64,000 nucleotides of DNA from Bacillus_AB infantis_B (GTDB lineage: Bacteria; Bacillota; Bacilli; Bacillales; Cytobacillaceae), in assembly GCF_008180445.1 (NCBI RefSeq), contig NZ_VTER01000007.1, positions 461,054-525,053 of the forward strand, written 5' to 3'. The notes beneath the pieces are model-generated. The model made no database searches, was not told the DNA's origin, and saw only the letters and a list, made by a program, of their open reading frames with translations. Shown here piece by piece: positions 53,493-61,009 of this stretch (position 1 is the first letter of the stretch; each line of letters opens with the position of its first letter). The position numbers and the translations under genes are program-made.

Positions 53493-53596
53493 GAGGGTTG
53501 CGAGGATGTGAGGTTTTTTCAAAATAAATTTAATGGTGAGGTCTGACTAGGTCTGTCAGGTTTTAAAGAGGGTTAGTCATGGGATGGCCGGGCTGT

Positions 53597-53739
53597 CCTT
53601 TTGTGGAATAAGAAAAGCTACCTTGTTCAGCAGCTGTCTTGTTCGAGCTGATATATTAATTAAAAATCGTGTCGGGTGGGCATCCCGGATCTCATTTTAA
53701 TATAGAAACGTCGCTTCATCTTCACTTGGAGCAGTTTCA
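53597..53739 (-). pseudogene. 3' end of a DUF3221-like gene with its terminator (repeat D copy 1)
   Basis: Near-identical to 60910-61060. On the minus strand it encodes ETAPSEDEATFLY-stop followed by the downstream AGCTGC/GCAGCT terminator region. Similarity to the fuller copy stops after GCAGTTTCA (53739); the next bases are the left flank of type A copy 4. Confidence 0.7.
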
Positions 53740-53740
53740 A

Positions 53741-53785
53741 GGAAATCGGGGCCTGACCCCACATTCGGTGAAGGGTTAAAGTGTT
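53741..53785 (+). repeat. Hairpin repeat A, copy 4, at a gene break
   Basis: GGGG-CCTGA-CCCC core at 53748-53760, starting two bases after the DUF3221-like fragment ends. Confidence 0.88.
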
Positions 53786-53836
53786 TTTATTAAGTTTAAT
53801 CACGGCTACAAAAATCTTATCCCACTGGGCATGTAG

Positions 53837-53947
53837 AAATCGGGGGCCAGACCCCACATCCAGTGAAGTATTAAAGTGTTATTTATTAATGTTCCACTTT
53901 ATTCGGAAATCGGGGGCCTGACCCCACATTCAGTGAAGCACTAAAGT
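53837..53947 (+). repeat. Hairpin repeat A, copies 5 and 6
   Basis: Copy 5 core is GGGG-CCAGA-CCCC (53843-53855); copy 6 is GGGG-CCTGA-CCCC (53913-53925). The loop base changes while the stem is kept. Confidence 0.88.
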
Positions 53948-53979
53948 TTAAGAGTAATAAAGAACCTATACTTAATTTT

Positions 53980-54040
53980 GGGTGCCTGTCACTCCCCGCA
54001 TTTTCTTGTTTCACGAATGTGTTTCACAGAGGAATGGGTT
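53980..54040 (+). repeat. Hairpin repeat B, copy 2
   Basis: Type B consensus GGTGCCTGTCACTCCCCGC, then ATTTTCTTGTTTCACA, a TGTGTTTCACAGAGG word and TTGGGTTGATG. The core hairpin is GTG-CCTGT-CAC. Copies start near 53459, 53981, 55410, 55849, 57869, 58412 (partial), 58801, 60162 (short), 60836 (short) and 62008. Confidence 0.85.
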
Positions 54041-54087
54041 CGTAAGAACGCTTTCGATGCATTCAGCCTCTTAGCGCTTATAAGGAG

Positions 54088-54252
54088 TCAATAAATCTGG
54101 AAGTTCATGATGTATGGACTGGCAATTAGTTCACAGTAATCTTCGGATGTTATATATCTTGATTTGCCCTGTTTATCCTTGGCTTTCCGATTCTTTGTAT
54201 CTCTAACCAACATGTCTTTTCGCAGCAAGGGGAAGGAATCCTCCCCGCACCC
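54088..54252 (-). pseudogene. C-terminal fragment of an unidentified, probably mobile-element, gene
   Basis: Minus-strand frame EDSFPLLRKDMLVRDTKN...GKSRYITSEDYCELIASPYIMNFQIY-stop, with no start context. It runs out of inverted-repeat arm 1 and is broken off in the matching arm 2. The basic, short C-terminus suggests a transposase or integrase tail, but I do not recognise the family. Confidence 0.45.
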
Positions 54253-54479
54253 CTAACTAAAAACTCCAGTATGAGTGTTTTCAATCAGCTGATAATCTGA
54301 TACAATAACCATATACTTTTTTTGTGGGACGTCTCCTGTATAACTGTTGGCGCAGTTATACATTATGGGGGACGTCTTTTACTTTCTCCGGAATAAATGT
54401 CGAAATGTTCAAATTATATATGGACATTATAATCGACTAATTCTGGACAGGCAATACCGTCAACTTTCGGAGATTTAAG
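54217..54479. repeat. 263-bp inverted repeat, arm 1
   Basis: Matches 58911-59173 in opposite orientation. It contains GTATAACTG-TTGGCG-CAGTTATAC inside a GACGTC...GACGTC pair, and ATTATAATCGACTAATTCTGG-type sequence. The two arms enclose 4.4 kb of IS21 remnants and repeats. Confidence 0.9.
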
Positions 54480-54519
54480 TATGTCCGGTAAAAAGATGGA
54501 GCAAGGTGTCCGGAAGTTG

Positions 54520-54580
54520 GCGGTGTAAACGCTAAAATAAAGGTTGACCACTTTAGCGGTTCTTGGACAACCCTAACAAT
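54520..54580. mobile_element. IS21-type end fragment
   Basis: AGGTTGACCACTTTAGCGGT matches the end of the IstB-fragment element near 55965 (GTTGACCACTTTAGCGGTTT). It directly precedes the end of a different element (TGTAACCGTTAAATAG, 54580). Confidence 0.5.
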
Positions 54581-54769
54581 GTAACCGTTAAATAGAGATT
54601 AACAGTGTTTAATAAATAAGATTAAACAGTTATCATCAATTAAGATTCAATATTCTGGTTATCAAATAATGCTTTTCTGTATTTGATACTGTCCTGTTCT
54701 TCGCTGAAGGTCGGAATTTCACTCCGATGAAGGAGAAGATCCATTATGGCTGTCGTATCCCCAAGGAAA
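54580..54769 (-). pseudogene. IS21-family element end with IstB tail remnant
   Basis: Starts with the element end TGTAACCGTTAAATAG. Bases 54644-54769 match the last part of the intact istB at 56628 but have lost two short segments. The remnant is cut at 54770, where the next element end begins. Confidence 0.75.
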
Positions 54770-55040
54770 TGTAACCGTCAAGTAGTTTTGAACAGTTTCT
54801 GCTCATTAAGTTTGAACACTTTTTGCTTCAAAAATTGTTCTCCGATTTTTAATTCGATAACTTTCTCCATTTAAATGAATCACTTCAACTTTATGAAGCA
54901 GCCGGTCTAATATGGCTGTTGTTATTCCTTTGTCTCCCATCAACTCTCCCCATTGTTCAAGTCCTTTGTTTGATGTAAGAATGATTGAACTTCGTTCATA
55001 CAAGTCGTTGATAAGATGAAAGAATAGATTAGCTTCCCGT
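54770..55040 (-). pseudogene. Second IS21-family remnant, IstB C-terminal third
   Basis: Element end TGTAACCGTCAAGTAG at 54770, then a minus-strand frame (54806-55040) reading EANLFFHLINDLYERSSIIL...TSNKGLEQWGELMGDKGI and DRLLHKVEVIHLNGESYRI. This is a clear IstB tail, different from the intact copy. The gene is cut at ~55040, and a type A repeat (core 55051) begins there. Confidence 0.85.
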
Positions 55041-55042
55041 TT

Positions 55043-55441
55043 GAAAATCGGGGGCCTGACCCCACATTCGGTGAAGGGTTAAAGTGTTTGTATAAGATCT
55101 CATCACGGCCGTATTGAATACGGCCATTGAATATCGGGCCTGGCCCCACTTTCAGTGAAGCACTAAAGTATAAGAGACTTAGTAAGCAACGGATATTGAA
55201 GCAAGTCAATAGGATTGCCTGTATTTTGCAAGAAAAAAGTGCAAAGTAATGCAATAAAAACTGCAGAGGTTTGCCACCTATGACATTTACCTTCTTTTGG
55301 AAAGTGCATTAGAAAGACGGTAACTCTCTCCATGAAAACCTATGATATGCGCATGATGATCAAGCGATCCACTAAAGATGCTGTCAGTCTCGAATCTAAG
55401 GGGGTCGAGCACTGTCACGCCCCGCATTTTCTTGTTTCACA
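55043..55441 (+). repeat. 400-bp direct repeat E, copy 2
   Basis: Partner of 53093-53492, 1.95 kb downstream in the same orientation. It carries type A copies 7 and 8, the decayed IstB tail (55282-55388, minus strand) and the start of type B copy 3. Confidence 0.9.
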
Positions 55442-55499
55442 AGTGTGTTTCACAGAGGGTTGGGTTGATGTGTGGGCTTTTTAAAGTAAAGTTAATGGT

Positions 55500-55790
55500 G
55501 AGGGTGGACCAGGTCTGTCAGGTTTGTAATCAGTGTTAGTCAAAAGATGGCCGGGCTGTGTTATTACATTTACTAATAGCAAAATGTGCTGCCGTATTAC
55601 TCATTGTAGTAATGCTGCAGCGTTTTTTTTTTTTTATGCTTAGTTTGCTGGTAAAGAGACGGGGCAAGGTGTCCGGAAATTGGCGGCAGTTTTGTCTATT
55701 AGACGGGGATATGATGATTGGATTGTTTTTCATTCTCATTCTCTTATATTTTATTTTTGCTTAAAATTGACAGCATTTTGCTGACGAAAG
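55500..55790 (+). repeat. Long dispersed repeat C, copy 1
   Basis: About 290 bases shared with 62095-62375 and, shortened, with ~57957-58110. Landmarks: ACCAGGTCTGTCAGG, GATGGCCGGGCTGTG, the hairpin ATTACT-CATTGT-AGTAAT inside GCTGC...GCAGC, then CAAGGTGTCCGGAA and AAAATTGACAGC. In this copy the hairpin is followed by 13 T's (55623-55635), so it should terminate transcription. Small ORFs over it are products of the repeat. Confidence 0.85.
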
Positions 55791-55920
55791 CAGGGGCCTG
55801 ACCCCACATTCAGTGAAGCACTAAAGTGTAAGAGATTTGATAGTTTTTGGTGCCTGTCACTCCCCCGTATTTTCTTGTTTCACAGATGTGTTTCACAGAA
55901 GGTTGGGTTGATGTGTGGTT
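55786..55920 (+). repeat. Hairpin repeats A copy 9 and B copy 4, adjacent
   Basis: A core GGGG-CCTGA-CCCC at 55793-55805, then GGTG-CCTGT-CACT at 55849. They run in tandem in the same orientation, an arrangement also seen at 53913/53981, 58762/58801 and 61957/62008. Confidence 0.88.
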
Positions 55921-55959
55921 TTTTAAAAAATAATGTTAAGTGTGAGATCTGACTAGGTT

Positions 55960-56567
55960 TAAACGCTTAAATAAAAGTTGACCACTTTAGCGGTTTTCGC
56001 TAATCAAAAAGTTGACCACCCTTAATGAGTATTGCGAAACGAAACAGCCACTCGTGCGGAGGTTTGAGCCACTATTTGCGGATTATGTGGCCAATGAATG
56101 CATATTAGAGAGCCGCTGACCTATATTAACCAACGGCTCTCTTGTTACTTAATTAACGTGTGGCTACTAAACTGTGCCGTTCGCGCATGGACATATCCCA
56201 TCAATAAGAATCTTGTAGGAATCATGCACTATCCGGTCCAGTATTGCATCAGCCACTTGTGCCTGCCCAAGCTTGGAATACCACCCTTCGGGGGCAAACT
56301 GTGAACAGAAGATAGTTGACGTTCTCTTTAGTCTCGCTTCCACAATCTCCAAGAGGTGGAGCACCTGGTCTTGAGAAAGCTCCGTCAGAAGCCATTCGTC
56401 CAATATCAATAAGTCAATCGTTCTGTATTTCTGAATCAACTTTCGAAAACTTCCGTCCGCTTCATATTTCGCGACTGCCAGCTCGTCCAGTAGTTCAGGT
56501 AACCGAATATACTTCACTTTGTGGAATTGACGACAAGCCTGTATGCCGAAGGCGTTAGATAGCCAGG
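55960..56567 (-). pseudogene. Third IS21-family remnant with truncated IstB-like ATPase
   Basis: Minus-strand frame 56167-56566: TWLSNAFGIQACRQFHKVKYIRLPELLDELAVAKYEADGS..., Walker B in DLLILDEWLL, then FCSQFAPEGWYSKLGQAQVADAILDRIVHDSY. This is the IstB type with the DEWLL motif, unlike the intact istB. Its N-terminus and Walker A are missing: the frame stops at 56567, where the end of the next element (TGTAACCGTCAAGTAG, 56568) begins. A hairpin GAGAGCCG/CGGCTCTC (56107-56140) follows the gene, and the far end near 55965 carries GTTGACCAC repeats. Confidence 0.85.
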
Positions 56568-56627
56568 TGTAACCGTCAAGTAGAAATCAACAGTTTTTAG
56601 CAAATAAGATTAAACAGTTTTCATCAA

Positions 56628-57401
56628 TTAAGATTCAACACTCTGGTTATCAAATAACGCTTTTCTGTATTTCATTCTGATACTGTCCTGTTCTTCGCTG
56701 AAGGTCAAAATTTCACTCCGATGAAGGAGACGATCCAGTATGGCTGTCGTAAGTGTCGGATCCCCAAGGAACTTTCCCCATTCTCCAGGACCTTTATTAG
56801 AGGTAAGGATAAATGCAGCTTTGTCATACATCTCATATATAAATTGAAAGAATAAATGGGCATCCTGTGGTTCATAAGCCATATACATGACATCATCAAT
56901 GATAATCAGATCAGATTTGACTATACGGTTATATCTTGTTTTAGATTTACTAATGTACTCTCTTGATTTTAAGACATAAATTAAACGATCCATTGATATA
57001 AAAGAAACCTGGTACCCACGCTCTATTGCGTGGATACCTAAGGCAGTTGATAGATGGGTCTTGCCGACACCTGTTGGTCCCATCATAATTAAGGTATAAA
57101 ATTCATCAACCCATGATAAATGCTTTAAAATATTTAGCTGTTTTTCTCCAATCGCTGTCTGTTCCTCAAGTCTAAAGTTTTCAAATGTTAAAGCTTCTGG
57201 AAACTCAGCCCACTTCATTAATCTTTCACTGTTTTTTCTTTCCCTACAACGCATTTCATGACTAAGAAACTCATGGATAAATTCATGATAGGTCCATCCC
57301 TTTGCCTCAGCTTCCCTTAGAAGAGAAGGTAATTCCTTGGCTGTCTCAGCCAGACGTAAGGTTCTGCATTTATCCTGAAGTGATTCGTAAGGTTGGCTCA
57401 T
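56628..57401 (-). CDS. istB: IstB ATPase, transposition helper of IS21 family
   Basis: Full-length 257-residue AAA+ ATPase related to DnaC. It works with the IstA transposase in target choice. Walker A GPTGVGKTHLSTALG (~110), Walker B SDLIIIDDVMYM, sensor LTSNKGPGEWG, C-terminal AILDRLLHRSEILTFSEEQDSIRMKYR. Start ATG 57401 overlaps the istA stop as ATGA. The protein looks intact, but with istA truncated the element cannot move by itself. Confidence 0.93.
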   Translation of the reverse strand: MSQPYESLQDKCRTLRLAETAKELPSLLREAEAKGWTYHEFIHEFLSHEMRCRERKNSERLMKWAEFPEALTFENFRLEEQTAIGEKQLNILKHLSWVDEFYTLIMMGPTGVGKTHLSTALGIHAIERGYQVSFISMDRLIYVLKSREYISKSKTRYNRIVKSDLIIIDDVMYMAYEPQDAHLFFQFIYEMYDKAAFILTSNKGPGEWGKFLGDPTLTTAILDRLLHRSEILTFSEEQDSIRMKYRKALFDNQSVES

Positions 57402-57868
57402 TGATTGGCTCCTCCTTGAAGGACACTAAAATAAATATCTTCCCTTCGTTCGGGGGCAACTAATTCCTTATATTTCTCGTTAGCGATTCCAGTTTCTTTA
57501 TGTTTCTTTCGGCTATGGATTTCTAAAGTAATGGCAATATCCCTAAGATCATTTGCACTAGTCAACCGCAACCGTTTCATTTCGCTAAGTGCCTCATCGA
57601 TGAAAGATGGATGTTTTAAAATGACAGATTGTACAACTTTAAGCTGATATACTATATGGCGTGGATATTGATCAGAGAGAATTTCAATCAGCCAACTTGC
57701 AGCTTGTTTATCGGTTAACATTTCTTTGATTTGCTGTATTAATAGATCCCGTTTAGGCTGTTCACGTTCCCGATGGGAAGGCTCTGAAATAACAGCACCA
57801 CTTCCTTGTGCAATTTTATGCTTGGCTAGTGGTTGCCCATTTTGCTGCAGTCGTATGTATAAGATTAA
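57398..57868 (-). pseudogene. istA: istA transposase, 5'-truncated
   Basis: The C-terminal ~155 residues of an IS21 transposase (IRLQQNGQPLAKHKIAQGSG..., YPRHIVYQLKVVQSVI, ARDLR-like ANDLRDIAITLE, KYKELVAPERREDIYFSVL). The DDE catalytic domain is absent. The frame runs into a type B repeat at 57868, which supplies a spurious start. Confidence 0.85.
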
Positions 57869-57936
57869 GGTGCCTGTCACTCCCCGCATTTTCTTGTTTC
57901 ACAAATTTGTTTCACAGCGGTTTGGGTTGATGTATG
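57868..57936 (+). repeat. Hairpin repeat B, copy 5, at the istA break
   Basis: GGTG-CCTGT-CACT core at 57869, exactly where istA similarity ends. Confidence 0.88.
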
Positions 57937-57956
57937 GTTTTTAAAATTAAGTTAAT

Positions 57957-58110
57957 TGTAAGGGCTGACCAGGTCTGGCAGGTTTGTAAATAGTGTTAGT
58001 CAATGGATGGTCGGTCTGTGCTTTACATTTACCAATAGCAGAAAGCAGCATTACTCATTGTAGTAATGCTGCAGCGTTATTTTATGCTTAGTTTGCCGGT
58101 AAAAAAGGCG
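57957..58110 (+). repeat. Repeat C, copy 2 (short)
   Basis: Has the perfect hairpin GCAGCATTACT-CATTGT-AGTAATGCTGC but only T4 after it. The right half is shorter than in copies 1 and 3. A repeat H copy (TTGCAAAATAAAAGTGCAG, then AACTTTACAAAG) follows at ~58170-58200. Confidence 0.8.
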
Positions 58111-58289
58111 GTGAAAGGTGTCTGTTGTGACTGCAAAACTAAAGTAGACAGTTTTTGCTAAATGTTTATTGCAAAATAAAAGTGCAGAACTTTACAAAGT
58201 AAAAATTGTTGTTAATGACAATCTATTTTATCCGGAAATTGGCGGTGCTAATTGTCCTTAAATTGACGGATTTTCTGTCCAAAGTGAAA

Positions 58290-58411
58290 GGGAAGCATCA
58301 TATGCTTCCCCACCCATTTTACAAATCAACTTGATACGTTTCATTTTTCTTTAGATAGAACCTCACTTCGTTTCGGCCGGTAAGTATATACCAATCTCTT
58401 CCCAGGGTTTG
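58290..58411 (-). pseudogene. C-terminal gene stub with its own terminator
   Basis: Minus-strand frame 58319-58411 reads TLGRDWYILTGRNEVRFYLKKNETYQVDL-stop, followed by the terminator hairpin GGAAGCAT/ATGCTTCC (58290-58308). The normal codon choice and the terminator show this was a real gene. It is cut at ~58411, where a partial type B repeat (GGTGCCTGTGG) begins. The family is not recognised. Confidence 0.6.
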
Positions 58412-58419
58412 GGTGCCTG

Positions 58420-58617
58420 TGGTCAAGCCCCTTAAAAATGGACACTAATAAAAATCGGTTATTTCTATAATGAAGAGCAGAGAAATTAGCTAATTTCCTA
58501 AAAAATTGTATAGAAAATAAAGCTACAGCATCCTATTTTTTAAACAGCTTGGTCAAATAATGATAAATATTCTTTAGGGGATTGGTAGCTCAATTTCTTT
58601 TGTATGCGCTATTCGTT
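58420..58617 (-). pseudogene. IS3-family transposase tail and element end
   Basis: Minus-strand frame 58540-58617 reads NE-stop-RIQKKLSYQSPKEYLSLFDQAV-stop, matching the ERIQKKL...SP.EY C-terminus of IS3-family OrfB. A G-to-T type change made the internal TAG. The element end (TGTGGTCAAGCCCCTTAAAA, ~58417) follows. The gene is cut at 58617, nine bases before a type A core. Confidence 0.7.
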
Positions 58618-58618
58618 G

Positions 58619-58665
58619 GGAAACCGGGGGCCTGACCCCACATTCGGTGAAGGGTTAAAGTGTTT
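58619..58665 (+). repeat. Hairpin repeat A, copy 10, at the IS3 break
   Basis: Core GGGG-CCTGA-CCCC at 58627-58639 with left flank GGGAAACC. Confidence 0.87.
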
Positions 58666-58714
58666 GTGTGAGATCATAATAACGGCCATTTAATATTTTT
58701 CCCCTTTGCAATGT

Positions 58715-58852
58715 GTTTATTGCAAAATAAAAGTGCAAAACTTTGCAAAGTAGTGAAATCGGGGGGCTGACCCCACCTCCGGTGAAAGGTTAAAGTTTAG
58801 GGTGCCCAACCACTCTCCGGATTTTCTTGTTTCACATAATTTTTCACAGAAT
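58715..58852 (+). repeat. Repeat H, then repeats A copy 11 and B copy 7
   Basis: H (TTGCAAAATAAAAGTGCAA then AACTTTGCAAAG, ~58724-58751), A core GGGG-GCTGA-CCCC (58762-58774) and a degenerate B (GGTGCCCAACCACT, 58801). The H-A-B order suggests a compound unit. Confidence 0.8.
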
Positions 58853-58910
58853 GCCGACTTTCTTCGTTTATTATCTACCTTGTGGATGGGTCTCTAGTGT
58901 TTTTGACATC

Positions 58911-59173
58911 CTTAAATCTCCAATAGTTGACGGTATTGCCTGTCCAGAATTAGTCGATTATAATGTCCGTATATAATTCGAAACATTTCGACATTTATTC
59001 TGGAGAAAGGAAAAGACGTCCCCCATAATGTATAACTGCGCCAACAGTTATACAGGAGACGTCCCACAAAAAAAGTATATGGTTATTGTATCAGATTATC
59101 AGCTGATTGAAAACACTCATACTGGAGTTTTTAGTTAGGGGTGCGGGGAGGATTCCTTCCCTTTGCTGCGGAA
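58911..59173. repeat. 263-bp inverted repeat, arm 2
   Basis: Reverse-complement partner of 54217-54479. In arm 1 the sequence continues past TTGCTGCG into the gene fragment; here it switches at 59173 into the A-rich flank of type A copy 12. Confidence 0.9.
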
Positions 59174-59218
59174 AAAAACGGGGGCCTGATCCCACATTCG
59201 GTGATGGATTAAAGTGTT
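59174..59218 (+). repeat. Hairpin repeat A, copy 12, at the arm 2 break
   Basis: Core GGGG-CCTGA-TCCC (59181-59193), one stem mismatch. A repeat H copy follows at ~59272-59306. Confidence 0.85.
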
Positions 59219-59449
59219 AGTATTAGATTTAATCACGGCTGTCAAAATTTTATCCCGTTGGCCGTGTGTTTGTTGCAAAATAAATGTGCAGAACTTTGCA
59301 AAGTTAAAATGCAGAGCGATGCACTATTTTTATAGAACATAGAAAAAGCTTGCTCCTGTATATTGCAAAGTGAATTCTATTTGTTGTTAATGACAAGTTC
59401 ATCAAGCAATATAGACATGTATATTTTTTAAGTGATTAAACAAGAGTGG

Positions 59450-59480
59450 GACAAAGGACCTGTCCCTTGTCCTTATAATC
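59450..59480 (-). terminator. Weak hairpin after the small minus-strand gene
   Basis: GGGACA / TGTCCC (with flanking GGACAA-type pairing) 20-50 bases beyond the stop of the 84-residue gene; no T-run. Confidence 0.35.
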
Positions 59481-59498
59481 ATCCCTAGCTAATCAAAA

Positions 59499-59753
59499 TT
59501 AAAAACGAAATTGCTCCATTTCTTCATCTGTTAATTCTACTGGTTTCTTTCCAACTTGCTTGCAATAATTATTCATATCACGGAATTTTACCCTTGGTGG
59601 TCCTTCATTTGGCGATACATATTTTCCATCTTGGAAAGCAGCATCCATGTCATCTATGAAACGTTTCTTTGGCAAAGATTCCTCACGGTCCTTTCTTACA
59701 GCTAATATTCCACTTGGGGTTTTACGTATAATAAATGCGCTTAACTTGGACAT
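59499..59753 (-). CDS. Small conserved-looking protein of unknown function
   Basis: An 84-residue soluble protein (SKLSAFIIRKTPSGILAVRK..., FIDDMDAAFQDGKYVSPNEGPPRVKFRDM...). Start ATG 59753 with an excellent GGAGGTG site seven bases ahead. It overlaps the 3' end of the GNAT-like remnant by 13 bases, so the two formed one unit. The upstream partner is now truncated and no promoter is evident, so expression is doubtful. I do not recognise a domain; the fixed pairing with a GNAT-like gene recalls two-gene modules, without proof. Confidence 0.65.
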   Translation of the reverse strand: MSKLSAFIIRKTPSGILAVRKDREESLPKKRFIDDMDAAFQDGKYVSPNEGPPRVKFRDMNNYCKQVGKKPVELTDEEMEQFRF

Positions 59754-60161
59754 ATATTTACACCTCCGGGCAAGTACTTTTTGAGATGATTAATGGAACC
59801 ATCAGTATCAGAAAAAAAATAGTATGGCTTTCCGTTTATTAAATTTGCGAGTTGTGCATTCAGTTTTAGATAGAAATCTTCGTTATAATTCCTCTTCGCC
59901 TCTAATCCAACATATCCTTCAAAACGTTGTATGTTTAGACTATAGTTCATCGCAAAAGCTAATAAAACTTTGCCCACGGAAGCATATTCCTGGTGAGGAT
60001 TGTTAAATTGATTATATGGTGCTGCTTCCATTAAAGAAATATGAATTAATTGGTTAGGCTCCCGTTCTTGAATTAAAATTAATCCCTGTATGTTACTATT
60101 ATCCCCTTCTATAAATAAGCCAAACACCCGATTTTGTTCGTTGTTGAACTCTCTAGTTTTA
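59741..60161 (-). pseudogene. GNAT-like acetyltransferase, 5'-truncated
   Basis: Minus-strand frame from about residue TREFNNEQ to GGVNICPS. It carries GLILIQEREPNQLIHISLMEAAPYN, YASVGKVLLAFAMNYSLNIQRFEGYVGLEAKRN and a C-terminal FYLKLNAQ, the layout of a GNAT fold with a VGKVLL acetyl-CoA loop. The 5' part is replaced at 60161 by a short type B repeat, which supplies a false start (MACHLRGGQAP). Confidence 0.6.
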
Positions 60162-60181
60162 GGTGCCTGTCCTCCCCGCAA
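60162..60181 (+). repeat. Hairpin repeat B, short copy, at the GNAT break
   Basis: GGTGCCTGTCCTCCCCGC joins directly to the truncated gene. Confidence 0.75.
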
Positions 60182-60231
60182 ATGACATGCCATTTACCAC
60201 GTAGTGACAAGTAATGTACCAGACGTGAGGG

Positions 60232-60253
60232 ATTAATCAAATGTTTGATTAAT
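60232..60253. promoter_or_regulatory. 22-bp palindrome, possible operator
   Basis: ATTAATCAAA TG TTTGATTAAT is fully symmetric around TG. It lies 220 bases before the small plus-strand gene pair; nothing else is seen in 60182-60472. Confidence 0.4.
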
Positions 60254-60472
60254 TACATATAACTTTTCTTTGCAGGAAAAGACAGCATGAGGAGTTGTAA
60301 ATCATTTTTACATATCTTTAGGTAAATCATTAATAATTATTTGAGTATGATGTATATTTATTCCAATTATTTGACTGCTTAATGCTTAGTTAGATAAAAT
60401 ATGCGTAAGTAGCACGCTTCATTTCATCTTTTCACATATACTGTTTATAACAACTAAGTAGAGGTGCTGCAA

Positions 60473-60718
60473 ATGAGTAGAAGGAGGGTAAAGAAAGTGG
60501 TTAAGTTAGCAAGGGCACGTGTGGCAGGAAAAGTTGCAAGAGGCCATAGCCTTAGAAGAAGAGGTATGAGTATAGAAGCAAAAAATGAGTTCTTAGCCAA
60601 TCAAATCGCTAATACTGCCTTTAGTAAACAGACAGAGGCACTTAAGGTAAGTAAAGATGGAATTGTCACCAATGCAGATTATAGAAATCCAAAGCATAGA
60701 AGATGGATGGAAGACTAA
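60473..60718 (+). CDS. Small basic protein upstream of a PemK/MazF-like fragment
   Basis: An 81-residue protein, very basic in its first half (SRRRVKKVVKLARARVAGKVARGHSLRRR), then EAKNEFLANQIANTAF and a tail ending HRRWMED. Start ATG 60473 with GAGGTG; GTG 60464 is part of that site. Its stop overlaps the next start as TAATG. The coupling to a MazF-like toxin fragment suggests an antitoxin or partner, but the sequence does not match antitoxin families known to me. Confidence 0.65.
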   Translation: MSRRRVKKVVKLARARVAGKVARGHSLRRRGMSIEAKNEFLANQIANTAFSKQTEALKVSKDGIVTNADYRNPKHRRWMED

Positions 60719-60831
60719 TGAAGCCAGGGGATATTTATGATGTTGTCTTTCCATACAAACCTCCACTTCCGCCGGACGGCACATCTAATAAAGTGCGTCC
60801 GGCTTTAATTATCTCAATTTCTCCACATTGA
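60718..60831 (+). pseudogene. PemK/MazF-family toxin, 3'-truncated
   Basis: Only 37 codons: MKPGDIYDVVFPYKPPLPPD-GTSNKVRPALIIS. The GDI..V.FP start and the KVRPALIIS strand are the hallmark N-terminus of PemK/MazF endoribonuclease toxins, which normally run ~110-130 residues. The frame ends where a type B repeat begins (60836). The fragment cannot be an active toxin. Confidence 0.75.
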
Positions 60832-60835
60832 TTTT

Positions 60836-60856
60836 GGTGCCTGTCACTCCCCGCAA
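60836..60856 (+). repeat. Hairpin repeat B, short copy, at the toxin break
   Basis: GGTGCCTGTCACTCCCCGC follows the truncated toxin gene within five bases. Confidence 0.8.
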
Positions 60857-60925
60857 GTAGTTACTCCATTGAATAATAGGTGTTTTACAAATTCCTTCTT
60901 GTTCTAAACTGTCCTTTTGTGGAAT

Positions 60926-60951
60926 AAGAAAAGCTGCCTTGTTCAGCAGCT
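60926..60951 (-). terminator. Terminator of the DUF3221-like/lipoprotein pair
   Basis: AGCTGC / GCAGCT; read on the minus strand it is followed by TTTTCTTA. Part of repeat D (60910-61060), copied at 53597-53739. Confidence 0.65.
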
Positions 60952-61009
60952 GTCTTGTTCGAGCTGATATAATAATTAAAAATCGTGTCGGGCGGGCATT
61001 CCGGATCTC

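Larger units (their letters stand above)
56568..57868 (-). mobile_element. IS21-family insertion sequence, one end lost
   Basis: The left boundary TGTAACCGTCAAGTAG (56568-56583) is followed by internal repeated words (AAATAAGATTAAACAG). It carries a complete istB and the 3' part of istA. The right end is missing, cut at 57868 by a type B repeat. Inserted into the IstB-like gene of another IS21 element. Confidence 0.85.

Noticed and set aside
55558..55764. 68-residue plus-strand ORF
   Set aside because: It lies wholly within dispersed repeat C, runs through its T13 tract and has no homologue-like features.
54217..59173. Composite transposon bounded by the 263-bp inverted repeats
   Set aside because: The arms show no transposase, no short terminal repeat and no target duplication that I can see; arm 2 is broken by a type A repeat.
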